From positions 1 through 64,000 of the forward strand of contig NZ_JAGXJW010000019.1 in assembly GCF_019091135.1 (NCBI RefSeq): DNA of 64,000 nt. Reading direction: 5' to 3'. Shown here piece after piece: positions 42,446 through 52,215 of the stretch (positions are counted from its first letter, which is position 1; the number at the start of each line of letters is the position of its first letter). Source of the DNA: Cohnella sp. GbtcB17 (lineage in GTDB: Bacteria; Bacillota; Bacilli; Paenibacillales; Paenibacillaceae). Made by a program: the position numbers and the translations under genes. The notes beneath the pieces are model-generated. The model did no database searches, was not told the origin of the DNA, and saw nothing but the letters and a program-made list of their open reading frames with translations.

Positions 42446-43348
42446 GTGAAAGCTTCGAGATGGAAAAATCAATGGCCGCTTCATCTCATGATCTGGCCGG
42501 CCGTCGCGCTCCTGTTCGTATACAGCTACGTGCCGATCGCCGGCGCCCTGTTTATGGCATTTCAGAAATTTAATCCGGCCAAGGGCGTGTTCGCTTCGCC
42601 ATGGGTGGGGCTGGATAATTTCCGGTACATCTTCAGCATGCCCGACATGGGCCGCGTGCTGTTCAACACCGTCTACATCGCGTCGATGAAAATCGTCGCC
42701 GGGCTGCTCGTGCCGATCGCCTTCGCTCTCATGCTGAACGAGGTGCGGGTCGCCGCGGTCAAGCGAACATTCCAGACGCTCGTTTATTTGCCCCATTTTT
42801 TATCCTGGGTCATTCTGTCGGGCATTTTGATCGACATTTTGTCGCCGTCCGAAGGCATCGTCAACAAGGCGATCGCCGGGATCGGCCTGCAGCCGGTGTT
42901 TTTTCTGACCGACAACCGCTGGTTTCCGTTCGTGCTCGTCACCTCCGACGTCTGGAAGGAATTCGGGTATGCGACCATCATCTATCTGGCCGCGCTGACT
43001 TCGATCAACCCGGCGCTGTACGAGGCCGCCGAGATCGACGGGGCGAGCCGCTGGAAGCGAACGATCTACGTATCGCTCCCCGGGATGGCCCCGATCATCG
43101 TCCTGATGGCCGCGCTCAGTCTCGGCAACGTGCTGAATGCGGGCTTCGAGCAAATTTTTAATTTGTACAATGCGCTCGTCTACGAAAGCGGCGACGTCAT
43201 CGATACGCTGGTGTACCGGATCGGCCTCGAGCAGGCGCAATACAGCGTCGCGACGGCGGTCGGCCTGTTCAAGTCGCTCGTGTCCATGTTTTTTATCGTC
43301 ATCTCGTACGGTCTGGCCTATCGGTTCGCCAATTACCGGCTATTTTGA
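42446..43348 (+). CDS. ABC transporter permease (LplB-like)
   Basis: A 300-aa six-helix permease. GTG 42446 is preferred because GGGAGG (42433-42438) lies 7 nt upstream; the adjacent GTG at 42443 would leave only 4 nt. It has PAVALLFVYSYVPIAGALFM in TM1 and the EAA loop EAAEIDGASRWKR with PGMAPIIV. It pairs with the next permease. No ATPase is encoded here. Confidence 0.92.
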   Translation: MKASRWKNQWPLHLMIWPAVALLFVYSYVPIAGALFMAFQKFNPAKGVFASPWVGLDNFRYIFSMPDMGRVLFNTVYIASMKIVAGLLVPIAFALMLNEVRVAAVKRTFQTLVYLPHFLSWVILSGILIDILSPSEGIVNKAIAGIGLQPVFFLTDNRWFPFVLVTSDVWKEFGYATIIYLAALTSINPALYEAAEIDGASRWKRTIYVSLPGMAPIIVLMAALSLGNVLNAGFEQIFNLYNALVYESGDVIDTLVYRIGLEQAQYSVATAVGLFKSLVSMFFIVISYGLAYRFANYRLF

Positions 43349-43363
43349 ACGAAAGCGGGGTGA

Positions 43364-44254
43364 ATGCTCCTGTTAGCAGCTCGGAAATGGAAAGGCGGCT
43401 GGTCGGGCGGCATCCTCTATGCGATCCTGCTCGTCTCGTCGTTGCTCTGTCTGTTCCCTCTCGTCCATGTGGTCGCCGTCTCGTTCAGCTCCTCGCACGC
43501 GGCGGCATCCGGCAGCGTCGTGCTGTGGCCCGAGGAGGCGACGCTGTCGTCTTACCGCTTCGTCTTCCGCCAGCGGCAGTTTCTCGAGGCGGCCTGGATC
43601 TCCGCGCAGCGGGTCGCGCTGGCGACGGCGGTCGGCTTCGTACTGACCGGACTGGCCGCTTATCCGCTGTCGCGCGAGCCGCGCGAATTTGCCGGCAGGA
43701 CGCTGTATGCCTGGTATTTTGCGTTCGTTCTGTTTTTCGGCGGCGGACTCATTCCGCTTTATATGACGGTCAAGGATACGCATCTGCTCGACACGATCTG
43801 GGCGTTGGTTATTCCCGGCGCCGTGCCGGTGTTCAACGTGCTGCTGCTGCTCAATTTTTTCCGTGGGCTGCCGCGCGGGCTGGAGGAATCGGCGAAGCTG
43901 GACGGCGCCGGCCATTTTAAAGTGCTGCTGCGGATCTATTTGCCGCTGTCGCTGCCGGCGCTCGCCACGACGACGCTGTTCACGATGGTGGCACACTGGA
44001 ACAACTGGTTTGACGGCCTCATTTATATGAACGCCAAGGACAATTATCCGCTGCAGACGCTGCTGCAGACGATTGTCATCGCCAAGGATGCGCAGTTCTC
44101 ATCCATTCAGGACGCGGCGGCGATGGCGCTCATCTCCGACAGAACCGTTCATTCCGCCCAAATCGTCGTAGCGGCATTCCCCATCCTGCTCGTATATCCG
44201 TTTTTACAACGGTTTTTCATAAAAGGCATCGTACTCGGAAGCGTCAAGGAATAG
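43364..44254 (+). CDS. ABC transporter permease (YtcP/LplC-like)
   Basis: A 296-aa permease starting at ATG 43364, 15 bp after the partner. It has six hydrophobic segments, the EAA-type loop GLEESAKLDGAGHFKV with PLSLPALATT, and the C-terminus FIKGIVLGSVKE. It completes the importer fed by the lipoprotein at 40654. The enzymes for the transported glycan probably follow directly. Confidence 0.92.
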   Translation: MLLLAARKWKGGWSGGILYAILLVSSLLCLFPLVHVVAVSFSSSHAAASGSVVLWPEEATLSSYRFVFRQRQFLEAAWISAQRVALATAVGFVLTGLAAYPLSREPREFAGRTLYAWYFAFVLFFGGGLIPLYMTVKDTHLLDTIWALVIPGAVPVFNVLLLLNFFRGLPRGLEESAKLDGAGHFKVLLRIYLPLSLPALATTTLFTMVAHWNNWFDGLIYMNAKDNYPLQTLLQTIVIAKDAQFSSIQDAAAMALISDRTVHSAQIVVAAFPILLVYPFLQRFFIKGIVLGSVKE

Positions 44255-44468
44255 CGACGAAGCGCATGGAGGGGCGCCGGGCCGAACATGGCACGCGACA
44301 GCCGTTCGGTCCGGGTGAGTCAGCGCTTCGGCGGAGAAAAGGTTCGCTTGTAGGAAAGCTAGCCGTCCAGAATGCCGTACGAGGAGGCGAAAGAAGAGGC
44401 GGGGCGGCGGCTTTTTTGCAAAATAAAGATCGCGCCGCATGACGGCCGATCCCCTGAGGAGGACTATA

Positions 44469-46466
44469 ATGAGTATCCGCACTTCCCCATGGCGACTTCT
44501 GACCACGATTTTCCTGCTGCTGGCGCTGGCGCTTCCAATCGGCCATGCCGCTCCCGCCGACGCCAAGGCGCCGCCCAAGGCCAAAGCGCTTTCGTTCGCC
44601 GGCACCGTCTATTACGTCGATTCCGCCGCCGGCAGCGACAGCGGCAACGGCTTGTCGCCGGCGACGGCGTGGAAGACACTGACCAAGGTGAACGCGAAGA
44701 CGTTCGATCCCGGCGACGCCATTCTGTTCAAGGCCGGCGGCGTATGGACGGGCACGCTCTGGCCGAAAGGCTCGGGCGATGCCGCGAATCCGATCACAAT
44801 CGGCAAATACGGCAGCGGGCGCGCGCCGCTCATTAATGGCGCAGGCGCGGCGAATGCGGTTTATTTGTACAACCAGCAATATTGGGACATCGGCGATCTG
44901 GAAGTGACGAACGACAGCGCGACGGCTTCCAATCGCAGAGGCGTCTACGTCGTCGGTGAAGATGCCGGCACGCTGCACGCGATTCATCTGCGCAATTTGT
45001 ACGTGCATCGGGTGAAGGGCGACAATACGAAGGATGCGGGCGGCAGCGCGGGCATTCTCGTCGAGGTGAAGGGCACGACGACGGAGACGTCGTTCGACGA
45101 TGTCGTCATCGAGAACAATCGGGTCTCGTCCGTGGACCGTACCGGCATCGCGACATTTTCCAGCTGGCGGTACAGCGCCGGCATCGGGTATTCCGGACCG
45201 GCCTGGGTGCCGCTCACCCATGTCGTCATCCGCAACAATTTCGTCAGCGATACGGGCGGCGACGGCATCACGCCTCATGTGACGGACGGGGCGCTCATCG
45301 AATACAACGTGGTGGACGGCTTCAACGTCCGCTCGGGCACCTTCAATGCCGGCATATGGACGTGGGCCAGCGATCATGCGGTCATGCAGCACAATGAGGT
45401 GTACAACGGCAATACGCCGATGGACGGCATGGCCTTCGACATCGACCACGGGCAGACCGGCACGGTCGTTCAGTACAACTACAGCCACGACAACGACGGC
45501 GGCTTCGTGCTCGTCTGCAAGGACCCGGCGGCCGGCTTTGTGCGCGACAGCGTCATTCGCTACAACGTCAGCCAGAACGACAATACGCAAATATTCGGCT
45601 TCTGCGCGGACTCCGAAAATACGAAAATTTACAACAACACCGTCTTCGTCCATCCCGATACGGCACCTTATTTGATCGCCGTCGGTTCCTCCGGGGCCAG
45701 CGCCTACTGGACGAACAACATTTTTTACAACCTCGGCGAGGTCAGCTACTTGATGAACGGATCGACCAATACGTTCGAGCACAACCTTTTTTACGGCTAT
45801 CATCCTTCCAACGAACCGGCGGACGCGAACAAAATAACGGCCGATCCAAAGTTCGTCAGTCCCGGCAGCGGCCGCGACGGCATGGATACGTTGGACGGCT
45901 ACAAGCTGAAGACGGGCTCTCCCGCCCTTGGCGCCGGCAAGCTCGTGGCCGGCAACGGCGGAGCGGATTATTGGGGCAACGCGGTCTCTTCCTCCGCGGC
46001 GCCGAATATCGGAGCGTACAACGGCGCGGGCGTGACGCCGCCCAACCTGACGGTCAATCCTGGCTTTGAGACCGGCAGCCTGAGCGGCTGGACGACCGTG
46101 AGCGCAGGCTCGAGCCCCGCTTCCGTCGCCAGCGGCGACGTCCGGGCCGGTGCCTACGCCGCCAAGATCTATCCCGGCGCTTATCTCGAGCAGACGGTGA
46201 CGGTCCAGCCGAACACGACGTACACGCTCAAAGGCTGGGCGAAGCCGACGGGCACGGGCCTGTTTCCCGGTCAGGTGTGGATCGGCCTTCAGGATGCCGC
46301 CAATCCCTCGCTGAACGGCTATTACGAGATCGGCATCGCTGTCTGGAAGCCGGCGATTACGACCTTTACGACCGGACCTTCCACGACTTCCGTCAAGGTG
46401 TACGTCAACTATGTGAGCGGCGCCGACTATGCGCTGATCGACGATATCGAGCTGACCAAAAACTAA
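44469..46466 (+). CDS. Secreted right-handed beta-helix protein with C-terminal carbohydrate-binding-like domain
   Basis: A 665-aa protein from ATG 44469 (GAGGAGG upstream). It has a Sec signal peptide (about 1-30) without a lipobox. The N-terminal block YYVDSAAGSDSGNG and SPATAWKTLTKVNA is typical of secreted pectate-lyase-like/beta-helix enzymes. Beta-helix coils follow to about 480 (VVIENNRVSSVDRTG, ALIEYNVVDGF, NTKIYNNTVFVH). The C-terminal 140 residues (NPGFETGSLSGW onward) resemble CBM4/9-like modules. It probably depolymerises a polysaccharide outside the cell; lyase or hydrolase type cannot be decided, and no catalytic residue is certain. Confidence 0.85.
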   Translation: MSIRTSPWRLLTTIFLLLALALPIGHAAPADAKAPPKAKALSFAGTVYYVDSAAGSDSGNGLSPATAWKTLTKVNAKTFDPGDAILFKAGGVWTGTLWPKGSGDAANPITIGKYGSGRAPLINGAGAANAVYLYNQQYWDIGDLEVTNDSATASNRRGVYVVGEDAGTLHAIHLRNLYVHRVKGDNTKDAGGSAGILVEVKGTTTETSFDDVVIENNRVSSVDRTGIATFSSWRYSAGIGYSGPAWVPLTHVVIRNNFVSDTGGDGITPHVTDGALIEYNVVDGFNVRSGTFNAGIWTWASDHAVMQHNEVYNGNTPMDGMAFDIDHGQTGTVVQYNYSHDNDGGFVLVCKDPAAGFVRDSVIRYNVSQNDNTQIFGFCADSENTKIYNNTVFVHPDTAPYLIAVGSSGASAYWTNNIFYNLGEVSYLMNGSTNTFEHNLFYGYHPSNEPADANKITADPKFVSPGSGRDGMDTLDGYKLKTGSPALGAGKLVAGNGGADYWGNAVSSSAAPNIGAYNGAGVTPPNLTVNPGFETGSLSGWTTVSAGSSPASVASGDVRAGAYAAKIYPGAYLEQTVTVQPNTTYTLKGWAKPTGTGLFPGQVWIGLQDAANPSLNGYYEIGIAVWKPAITTFTTGPSTTSVKVYVNYVSGADYALIDDIELTKN

Positions 46467-46492
46467 CGGCCGACCGGACCGGGCGGCACAAG

Positions 46493-46517
46493 GGGGAAGG
46501 AGCGGCGCTCCTTTCCC
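46493..46517 (+). terminator. Hairpin after the beta-helix gene
   Basis: GGGAAGGAGC and GCTCCTTTCCC form a near-perfect stem of ten or eleven pairs with a 3-nt loop and no T tract. It lies 27 bp after the stop and 32 bp before the next gene. It may stabilise the upstream transcript or limit read-through. Confidence 0.5.
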
Positions 46518-46548
46518 TGCCCGCTCCGGCGGCGGGAGGGGCGAGGTC

Positions 46549-47325
46549 TTGAAGACGATTTCCGGCAAAAGAAGGTCCGGCGGACGGTTGGTCCGGCCGA
46601 CGATCGCGCTGGTTGTGCTGGCTGTGTTGTGCGTGGCGGCCGTTGCGATCGTCCTGTCAGCCAAAGACGGGGCGAAGGCGGCGATTCCGCTTCGCATCGA
46701 TGGCGAACAGGTCGAGGCGGCGGAGTATTTGCTGCTGCTGGAGAACGAGCGTGCGCCGACGATCGCCGAATACGGCGAACGCTACGGCATCGAAGCCGAT
46801 GGCGGTGCGGCGTTCTGGACGACGGTGCTGGACGGCTCGAAGCCGCTCGATACGGCCAAACGGCGGGCGCTTGCGCGGCTGACGCGAATCAAGGTGCAGC
46901 AGCGGGCGGCGGTGTCTTACGGCTTGCTGGACAGCGATTCGTATGCTTCTTTTCTGAAGCGGCTGGAAAAGGAAAATGCAAGGCGGGAGCGGCTTGTCGC
47001 GACGGGAGGCATCGTATACGGTCCGATCAAGTACAATGTTGCGGACTATTACGATTATTCGATGTCGAACCTGAGCAACCGGCTGATCGAGGTCATGGGA
47101 CCACGGCTGTGGCCGGCCGACGACGACACCCTGCTGGCCTATTACGATTCCGTCAAGGACACGCGCTACCGAAGCGACAGCTCGGCCGATTTGTCCTTTG
47201 AACGAATCAGGGACGTCGTGCGAAGCGATTACTGGTCTTCCCGTTTTCAGCAATGGACTGATCAGGCGGCTGCGGCCGCCAAGATCGAGATCGACGAGAA
47301 CGTTTATAGCAAGCTCGGCTATTGA
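46549..47325 (+). CDS. Membrane-anchored SurA_N-like protein without a PPIase domain
   Basis: A 258-aa protein starting at TTG 46549 behind GGGAGGGG. A basic N-terminus precedes one membrane segment (about 17-37, IALVVLAVLCVAAVAIVL) without a lipobox. The extracellular part begins IPLRIDGEQVEAAEYLLLLE, similar in arrangement to the N-terminal chaperone module of SurA/PrsA-type proteins. No parvulin domain follows, as the chain ends at 258. It might help fold the secreted enzyme encoded just upstream. This reading is inference; the family similarity is weak. Confidence 0.6.
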   Translation: MKTISGKRRSGGRLVRPTIALVVLAVLCVAAVAIVLSAKDGAKAAIPLRIDGEQVEAAEYLLLLENERAPTIAEYGERYGIEADGGAAFWTTVLDGSKPLDTAKRRALARLTRIKVQQRAAVSYGLLDSDSYASFLKRLEKENARRERLVATGGIVYGPIKYNVADYYDYSMSNLSNRLIEVMGPRLWPADDDTLLAYYDSVKDTRYRSDSSADLSFERIRDVVRSDYWSSRFQQWTDQAAAAAKIEIDENVYSKLGY

Positions 47326-47372
47326 ATAGCGAGAAACAAATGAAAAGCAGCGTTTAAAGGAGAACCGAAACC

Positions 47373-49310
47373 GTGACTATACACGAAAATGGAAGCGCCT
47401 GGATCGTCCGGGCGGCGGACCGGCAGCTTGAGATCGATACGAATATGCTTGTCCTGACGCTGACCGATACGACCACCGGCCGGAGATGGACGACCGTCCG
47501 GGGCGAAGATCATATCCTGCTTCGGACGGAGGCGGGAGAGCGGCTCGTCCGGCTGGCCGACGCCGCCGTGAAGACATTCGAGATTCGACGCTCGGGCTAC
47601 TACGAAGGCGTCTATGCGACGCTGTCGGGCTTCCCCGATGCGGACGGCGCGATCGGCGCCGCGCAGCAGCATTTGTCCGTTCGGCTGTCCGTGCTGCTGT
47701 ACACGCATACGGGCGAGCTTGTGTGCGAGCTGCACCCGCTGGAACGCGATGCGGGAGACATCGTGCATATCGCCTGGCCCGCTCCGTTCGGGTTCGGCGG
47801 AGAAGCGCCGGGGCTTTATACGGCCGTGCCGATGATGCAGGGCTTTCTCGTTCCGGCCGACTGGGAAGCGGAGATCGTCCGCTATGAGGACGGCTTTCTC
47901 CATGGCCGCGACGCCTATATGCCCTGGTGGGGTCAGACCGACGGAGAGCACGGGTACACGGCGATCGTCGATACGTTCTGGGACGCCAAGGGCCGCTTCG
48001 ACCATGCGCCGCGATTGCATTCGCATTTCGGCGTCCGCTGGCTGCCCTCGCTTGGCCGATACGACGACAACCGCAGCGTGAGGTACCGGTTCGGTTCGAA
48101 AATGGACTATGTCGATATGGCGAAAGTCTACCGGTCCTACGTCAAATCGATCGGCCGATTCCGTTCGATGGCGGAGAAAATCGCCGAAAATCCGCGCGTC
48201 GGCCGGCTGCTCGGAGCGGCGGTCGTCAATACGCTCATTCACTTCTACGCCGTGCCGGAATCGGACTATTACGATCCGGACCATCCCGAGAAAAACGACG
48301 AGCGGCATTCGTTCGCGCTTCGGGCCGAGCAGCTGGCTAAGCTCAAAGACGTTTACGACGGACCCGTTTACGTCCATCTGGACGGATGGGGCCAGCGCGG
48401 CTACGACAATTTGCATCCCGACGTGCTGCCGCCGAGCCCGGTCAACGGCGGCTGGGAGGGGATGCGGCTGTTGCGGCAGCGGTGCGAGGAGCTCGGTTAT
48501 TTGCTGGCGCTGCACGATCAATACCGCGATTTCTACCACGACGCGCCGAGCTACGGAGCGGAGCAGGCGGTGATGGATCGCGACGGCAACAACGAGCTGT
48601 GCACGATATGGCCCGGCGGCGCCCATCATTTTCTGAGCGCGAGTCTGGCCAAAGGGTACGTCGAACGCAATTACGAGCAGCTCGAGACGGAGGGCGTCCT
48701 GCCGGATGGGGCGTACCTGGACGTCTTCGCCGTCATCGCGCTGGAGGAGGATTATCATCCGGCTCATCCGATGACCCGCAAGTCGTGCATGGAGCACCGC
48801 CTGTCGTGCTTCCATTCCATACGCTCGCGCGGCATGATCGCCAGCTCCGAAGAGCCGGTCGACTGGGCGCTTCCGGCGCTCGATCTCGTTCATCACGGTC
48901 CGTACGCGCGCAATCCGAATCCGGGCAAAGGACCCGTCGTCGGCATACCGGTTCCGCTGTTTTCGCTCGTGTATCACGACGCGGTGTTTTTGCCCTGGTT
49001 CCCGGGCGAAGGGGAGTGGGGCATTCCGCCGGAGGACTGGGGGTTTCTGCACGGCCTGCTGAACGCCGGACTGCCGTGCCTGAATATCGAGCCTACCAAC
49101 GCGGAGATTGCGCTGGCCCGTCAAATGTCCGAGCTGCACAGCCGGGTCGGCTGCCTGGAGATGACGGGACACAGCTTTATCGACGGCAATGTCCGCAGGC
49201 AGCGTGCCGTCTACGCCGACGGCACGGTCGTCGAGATCGACCTGGATACGAAGGAATACGCCGTCCGGTACGGAGAGGAGACGGCCGATGTCCGCAGTCC
49301 GCGTCTATAG
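47373..49310 (+). CDS. DUF5696-like glycoside-hydrolase-type protein (cytosolic)
   Basis: A 645-aa protein starting at GTG 47373 (AAAGGAG upstream), without a signal peptide. A beta-rich N-terminal domain (about 1-200) is followed by a TIM-barrel-like region with YVHLDGWGQRGYDNLHPD, LALHDQYRDFYHDAP and DGAYLDVFAVIALEEDYHP, where the Asp residues are candidate catalytic acids. A C-terminal part has PLFSLVYHDAVFLPWF. The pattern recalls DUF5696 proteins and endo-alpha-GalNAc-ase-like folds. The substrate is unknown. It probably trims imported oligosaccharides. Its 3' end overlaps the next gene by 23 bp. Confidence 0.75.
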   Translation: MTIHENGSAWIVRAADRQLEIDTNMLVLTLTDTTTGRRWTTVRGEDHILLRTEAGERLVRLADAAVKTFEIRRSGYYEGVYATLSGFPDADGAIGAAQQHLSVRLSVLLYTHTGELVCELHPLERDAGDIVHIAWPAPFGFGGEAPGLYTAVPMMQGFLVPADWEAEIVRYEDGFLHGRDAYMPWWGQTDGEHGYTAIVDTFWDAKGRFDHAPRLHSHFGVRWLPSLGRYDDNRSVRYRFGSKMDYVDMAKVYRSYVKSIGRFRSMAEKIAENPRVGRLLGAAVVNTLIHFYAVPESDYYDPDHPEKNDERHSFALRAEQLAKLKDVYDGPVYVHLDGWGQRGYDNLHPDVLPPSPVNGGWEGMRLLRQRCEELGYLLALHDQYRDFYHDAPSYGAEQAVMDRDGNNELCTIWPGGAHHFLSASLAKGYVERNYEQLETEGVLPDGAYLDVFAVIALEEDYHPAHPMTRKSCMEHRLSCFHSIRSRGMIASSEEPVDWALPALDLVHHGPYARNPNPGKGPVVGIPVPLFSLVYHDAVFLPWFPGEGEWGIPPEDWGFLHGLLNAGLPCLNIEPTNAEIALARQMSELHSRVGCLEMTGHSFIDGNVRRQRAVYADGTVVEIDLDTKEYAVRYGEETADVRSPRL

Positions 49311-52179
49311 GTCAGAGCTGGCGATTCCCACGTACCGGCTGCTCGAAGAAGACATCAACCCGATTTTGGACAAGCGGCTCGATCCGTATCCGTATCCGAT
49401 GCAAAACGCGATGCAACGCGAGAAGGAAGAAGTGCTGTACGAGGCCGTTCATCTCGAAAACGATTATTTGCACCTGATCGTTCTGCCCGAGCTGGGCGGA
49501 CGGCTGTACAGCATGCTCGACAAGCGCAGCGGCGAAGAAGCGCTGTATCGCAATCCCGTCATCCGGCCGCGGATGATCGGCACGCGCGGCGCCTGGTTCG
49601 CCGGGGGCATGGAGTTCAATTTCCCGATCAGCCATTCGCCGACGACGATGTCGCGCGTCGACTGTCAGACCCGGGGCAACGAGGACGGCAGCGCGTCGGT
49701 GCTGATCGGGGGCATCGAGCAAATGTCCTTTATGCATTGGCAGGTCGAGCTGCGGCTGCACCCGGGGCAGGCTCGTCTCGAGCAGCGGGTGACGCTGCGC
49801 AATCCGACCGCGATGGAGCACAAGTATTATTTCTGGACGAATACGGCCGTCGCTTACGACGACAGCATCCGGCTCGCCTACCCGTTCGACTGGTGCGTCA
49901 ATCTGGACGACCGGTACGCCAAATGGCCGTACTACAAGGAGATCGACTGCCGGCTGCCGCAGCAGATCCCTTACGCCTACGAGACGTTCGGCAAAGGCAT
50001 GACCGGCGACAGCTTCGGCGCCTATAACGGCAACAAAGACGCCGGACTCGTCCACGTCGCCGACCGCCGCAAGCTGAAGGGAGCCAAGTTTTTTGTCTGG
50101 GGCAACGACGACAAGGCCAAGGCGTGGAACCGGGCGCTGACCGAGAACGACGATCAATATATCGAGGTGCAGAGCGGCCCGTACGAAAGCCAGAACGTTT
50201 ATAAGTATCTGAAGCCGCACGGCCGGCTCCAATGGACCGAATACTGGTATCCCGTTTTCGGAACGGGAGGCTTCCATCAAGCGTCGGAGGCCGTAGCGAT
50301 TCGCTGGAGTCCGGGGCAGGGGGAGGCAACGATCGTCCTGTCGGCAACCGAAGCGCTGCCCGGCTGTCTGCTCGTCGTAGGCCGCGGGAGCGCGGCGCAG
50401 GAATTTGCCGTAGATTTGTCCGCGGAGCGTCCGACGATCGTTAAGGTACCGGGCGATTGGTCCGATCCGGACGGCGGCCTTAGGCTGCTTCTCACTTGCG
50501 GGCAGCGACTGCTGCTCGACATCGACGGCGATCCGGCATGCGACGCGGAATATCCGGATCACGACCTGTACGAGGACGCGCGCGTAACGGTGCTGCAGGA
50601 CGAATCGGCGAGCGTGCTGAAGCGGGCGCAGTGGAGCGAGTCGCTCGGGCTGACGGCGGACGCGATCGCGCTGTACGGCGAACAGCTGGCGATCCGTCCG
50701 GACTGCCAGGAGTCGCTGCTGCGGCTCGGTCTGCTGTATTTGAAAAGCTTCCGCTACGAGCGGGCGGCGGACTGCTTCGAGCGGCTGCTGCGCGATAACA
50801 ACCGCAACGGCTGGGCCCGCTACTACTTGGCCGTGACGGAGCGGGAACGCGGCCATACGCGCATAGCGGAGCGGCTGTTCGCCGATATCGGCGCCGACGC
50901 GGAGTGCTTCGACGCAGCATTGATCGAGCTCGCCGGAATGGACATCGCGGCAGGAAGGTTCTCTGACGCGATGGCGGCCTGCGCGCTGCTGCCGGAGGGG
51001 AATGCCGACGGACGCCTCCTTGCCGCGATCGCGCGCCGCCGGGTATTGACCGACACGGGAGCCGCGCCGGCTGGCGCGCAGCGGATGAGCCTGCCGGACG
51101 ATGCGCAAGGACTGGCGGAATGCTATCTAGCGGACGGCTCCGATGCCGCGAAGGAAGCCCTGCTCGAGCTGACGCGGGGCGAGGAGGCGTCCCTGCTTCC
51201 GGTCGCCCTTATCTACGCAGAGCTGGGGCTGACGGCGGACGCGGCGTCGCTGCTGAAGCTTGTGCGGCGGCCGGGCATGAAGACGCGGCTCGCAGAAGGG
51301 CTGCTGCGCCTGGCGGGCGCCGGCGACTCTGCCTTGCTGCTGGAGGCGCTGCGCACGGGCAGCCTCGATCGCGTATTTTTGAAGGAGCGGCCGCTGCTGC
51401 GGGCGCTCGAGCGAGTGCGTCCGCTTGACACCGTCGGCGCTGCCGATTATTTGCTCGGCACAGCCTACTATGCCACGGGCGATCGGGAGCGCGGAGCGGA
51501 CCTGCTGCTGGCCGCCTACCGGAAAGGCTTGCGCCATACGGCGCTGCTGCGGAGCCTCGGCTACGTCCGGCTGGCTGCGCAGGGCGACCTGTCGGGCGCA
51601 GCTGACGTACTTCTGGAGGATGTGGCCGTCAACGGCGGTAAAAACGAGGGAACGCTCTGCCTGCTCGACGATATTTACAAGCAACGGGGAGATCTTGCGG
51701 CGCGGCTGGCGCTGCTGCCGTATATGGAGCGGGCGGGCAACCGGACGCTTGTCGTCGTGCGAATGGTCGACATGCTGCGGGAAGCCGGACAGGAGGAGCG
51801 CGCGCTGGAGTTGCTTCGGACCGAGCCGTTCGAAAACTGGGAGGGCGAGGAAATCAGCGGACCCTGCTACCGCGACACCGTGCTGTCGCTGGTCCGCAAG
51901 GCGATGGCGAACGGCGATATCGCCGCCGCCGCGGATTGGGCGGACCGGATCGACCGCTATCCGGACAATCTGGTTTACGGCGAGCCGGTCTACCTGTCTC
52001 GCTCCGAGGTGAACTGCGTACGGGGGCAAGTGAGTGCCGCGCTCGGTCGAACGGAGGAAGCGGCTAACTATTGGCTGGACGGCTATCGGGAACTGGAGCG
52101 CGAGGAAATTCCAAAGACCGAACGAAGCAGGCAATACAGCCTGCAGTGTCTTGCGGAGCTGCGTCGAATTCGGCCGTAG
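49288..52179 (+). CDS. DUF5107-TPR protein
   Basis: A 963-aa protein from ATG 49288 (GGAGAGGAG upstream), overlapping the preceding gene. The N-terminal DUF5107 domain (about 40-350; LIVLPELGGRLYSMLDKRSG, GGMEFNFPISHSP, TMSRVDCQTRG) has the look of a galactose-mutarotase-like beta-sandwich. A beta-rich part is followed by TPR-like helices from about 460 to 940 (ALYGEQLAIRPDCQESLLRL, RAADCFERLLRDNNRNGW). No signal peptide is present. The enzyme class is unknown. It may bind or hydrolyse a glycan inside the cell and dock partners through the repeats. It is the last gene of the 15-kb locus. Confidence 0.8.
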   Translation: MSAVRVYRSELAIPTYRLLEEDINPILDKRLDPYPYPMQNAMQREKEEVLYEAVHLENDYLHLIVLPELGGRLYSMLDKRSGEEALYRNPVIRPRMIGTRGAWFAGGMEFNFPISHSPTTMSRVDCQTRGNEDGSASVLIGGIEQMSFMHWQVELRLHPGQARLEQRVTLRNPTAMEHKYYFWTNTAVAYDDSIRLAYPFDWCVNLDDRYAKWPYYKEIDCRLPQQIPYAYETFGKGMTGDSFGAYNGNKDAGLVHVADRRKLKGAKFFVWGNDDKAKAWNRALTENDDQYIEVQSGPYESQNVYKYLKPHGRLQWTEYWYPVFGTGGFHQASEAVAIRWSPGQGEATIVLSATEALPGCLLVVGRGSAAQEFAVDLSAERPTIVKVPGDWSDPDGGLRLLLTCGQRLLLDIDGDPACDAEYPDHDLYEDARVTVLQDESASVLKRAQWSESLGLTADAIALYGEQLAIRPDCQESLLRLGLLYLKSFRYERAADCFERLLRDNNRNGWARYYLAVTERERGHTRIAERLFADIGADAECFDAALIELAGMDIAAGRFSDAMAACALLPEGNADGRLLAAIARRRVLTDTGAAPAGAQRMSLPDDAQGLAECYLADGSDAAKEALLELTRGEEASLLPVALIYAELGLTADAASLLKLVRRPGMKTRLAEGLLRLAGAGDSALLLEALRTGSLDRVFLKERPLLRALERVRPLDTVGAADYLLGTAYYATGDRERGADLLLAAYRKGLRHTALLRSLGYVRLAAQGDLSGAADVLLEDVAVNGGKNEGTLCLLDDIYKQRGDLAARLALLPYMERAGNRTLVVVRMVDMLREAGQEERALELLRTEPFENWEGEEISGPCYRDTVLSLVRKAMANGDIAAAADWADRIDRYPDNLVYGEPVYLSRSEVNCVRGQVSAALGRTEEAANYWLDGYRELEREEIPKTERSRQYSLQCLAELRRIRP

Positions 52180-52215
52180 CTTCAATAGAGCAGCGACCAA
52201 GAAATGAGCCGCGAT

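Noticed and set aside
44244-46697. An 817-codon open frame on the minus strand
   Set aside because: It is antisense to the beta-helix gene and its neighbours, is rich in Arg and Val as expected of shadow frames, and has no motifs.
49312-51108. A 598-codon open frame on the minus strand
   Set aside because: Antisense to the DUF5107-TPR gene, with composition typical of shadow frames.
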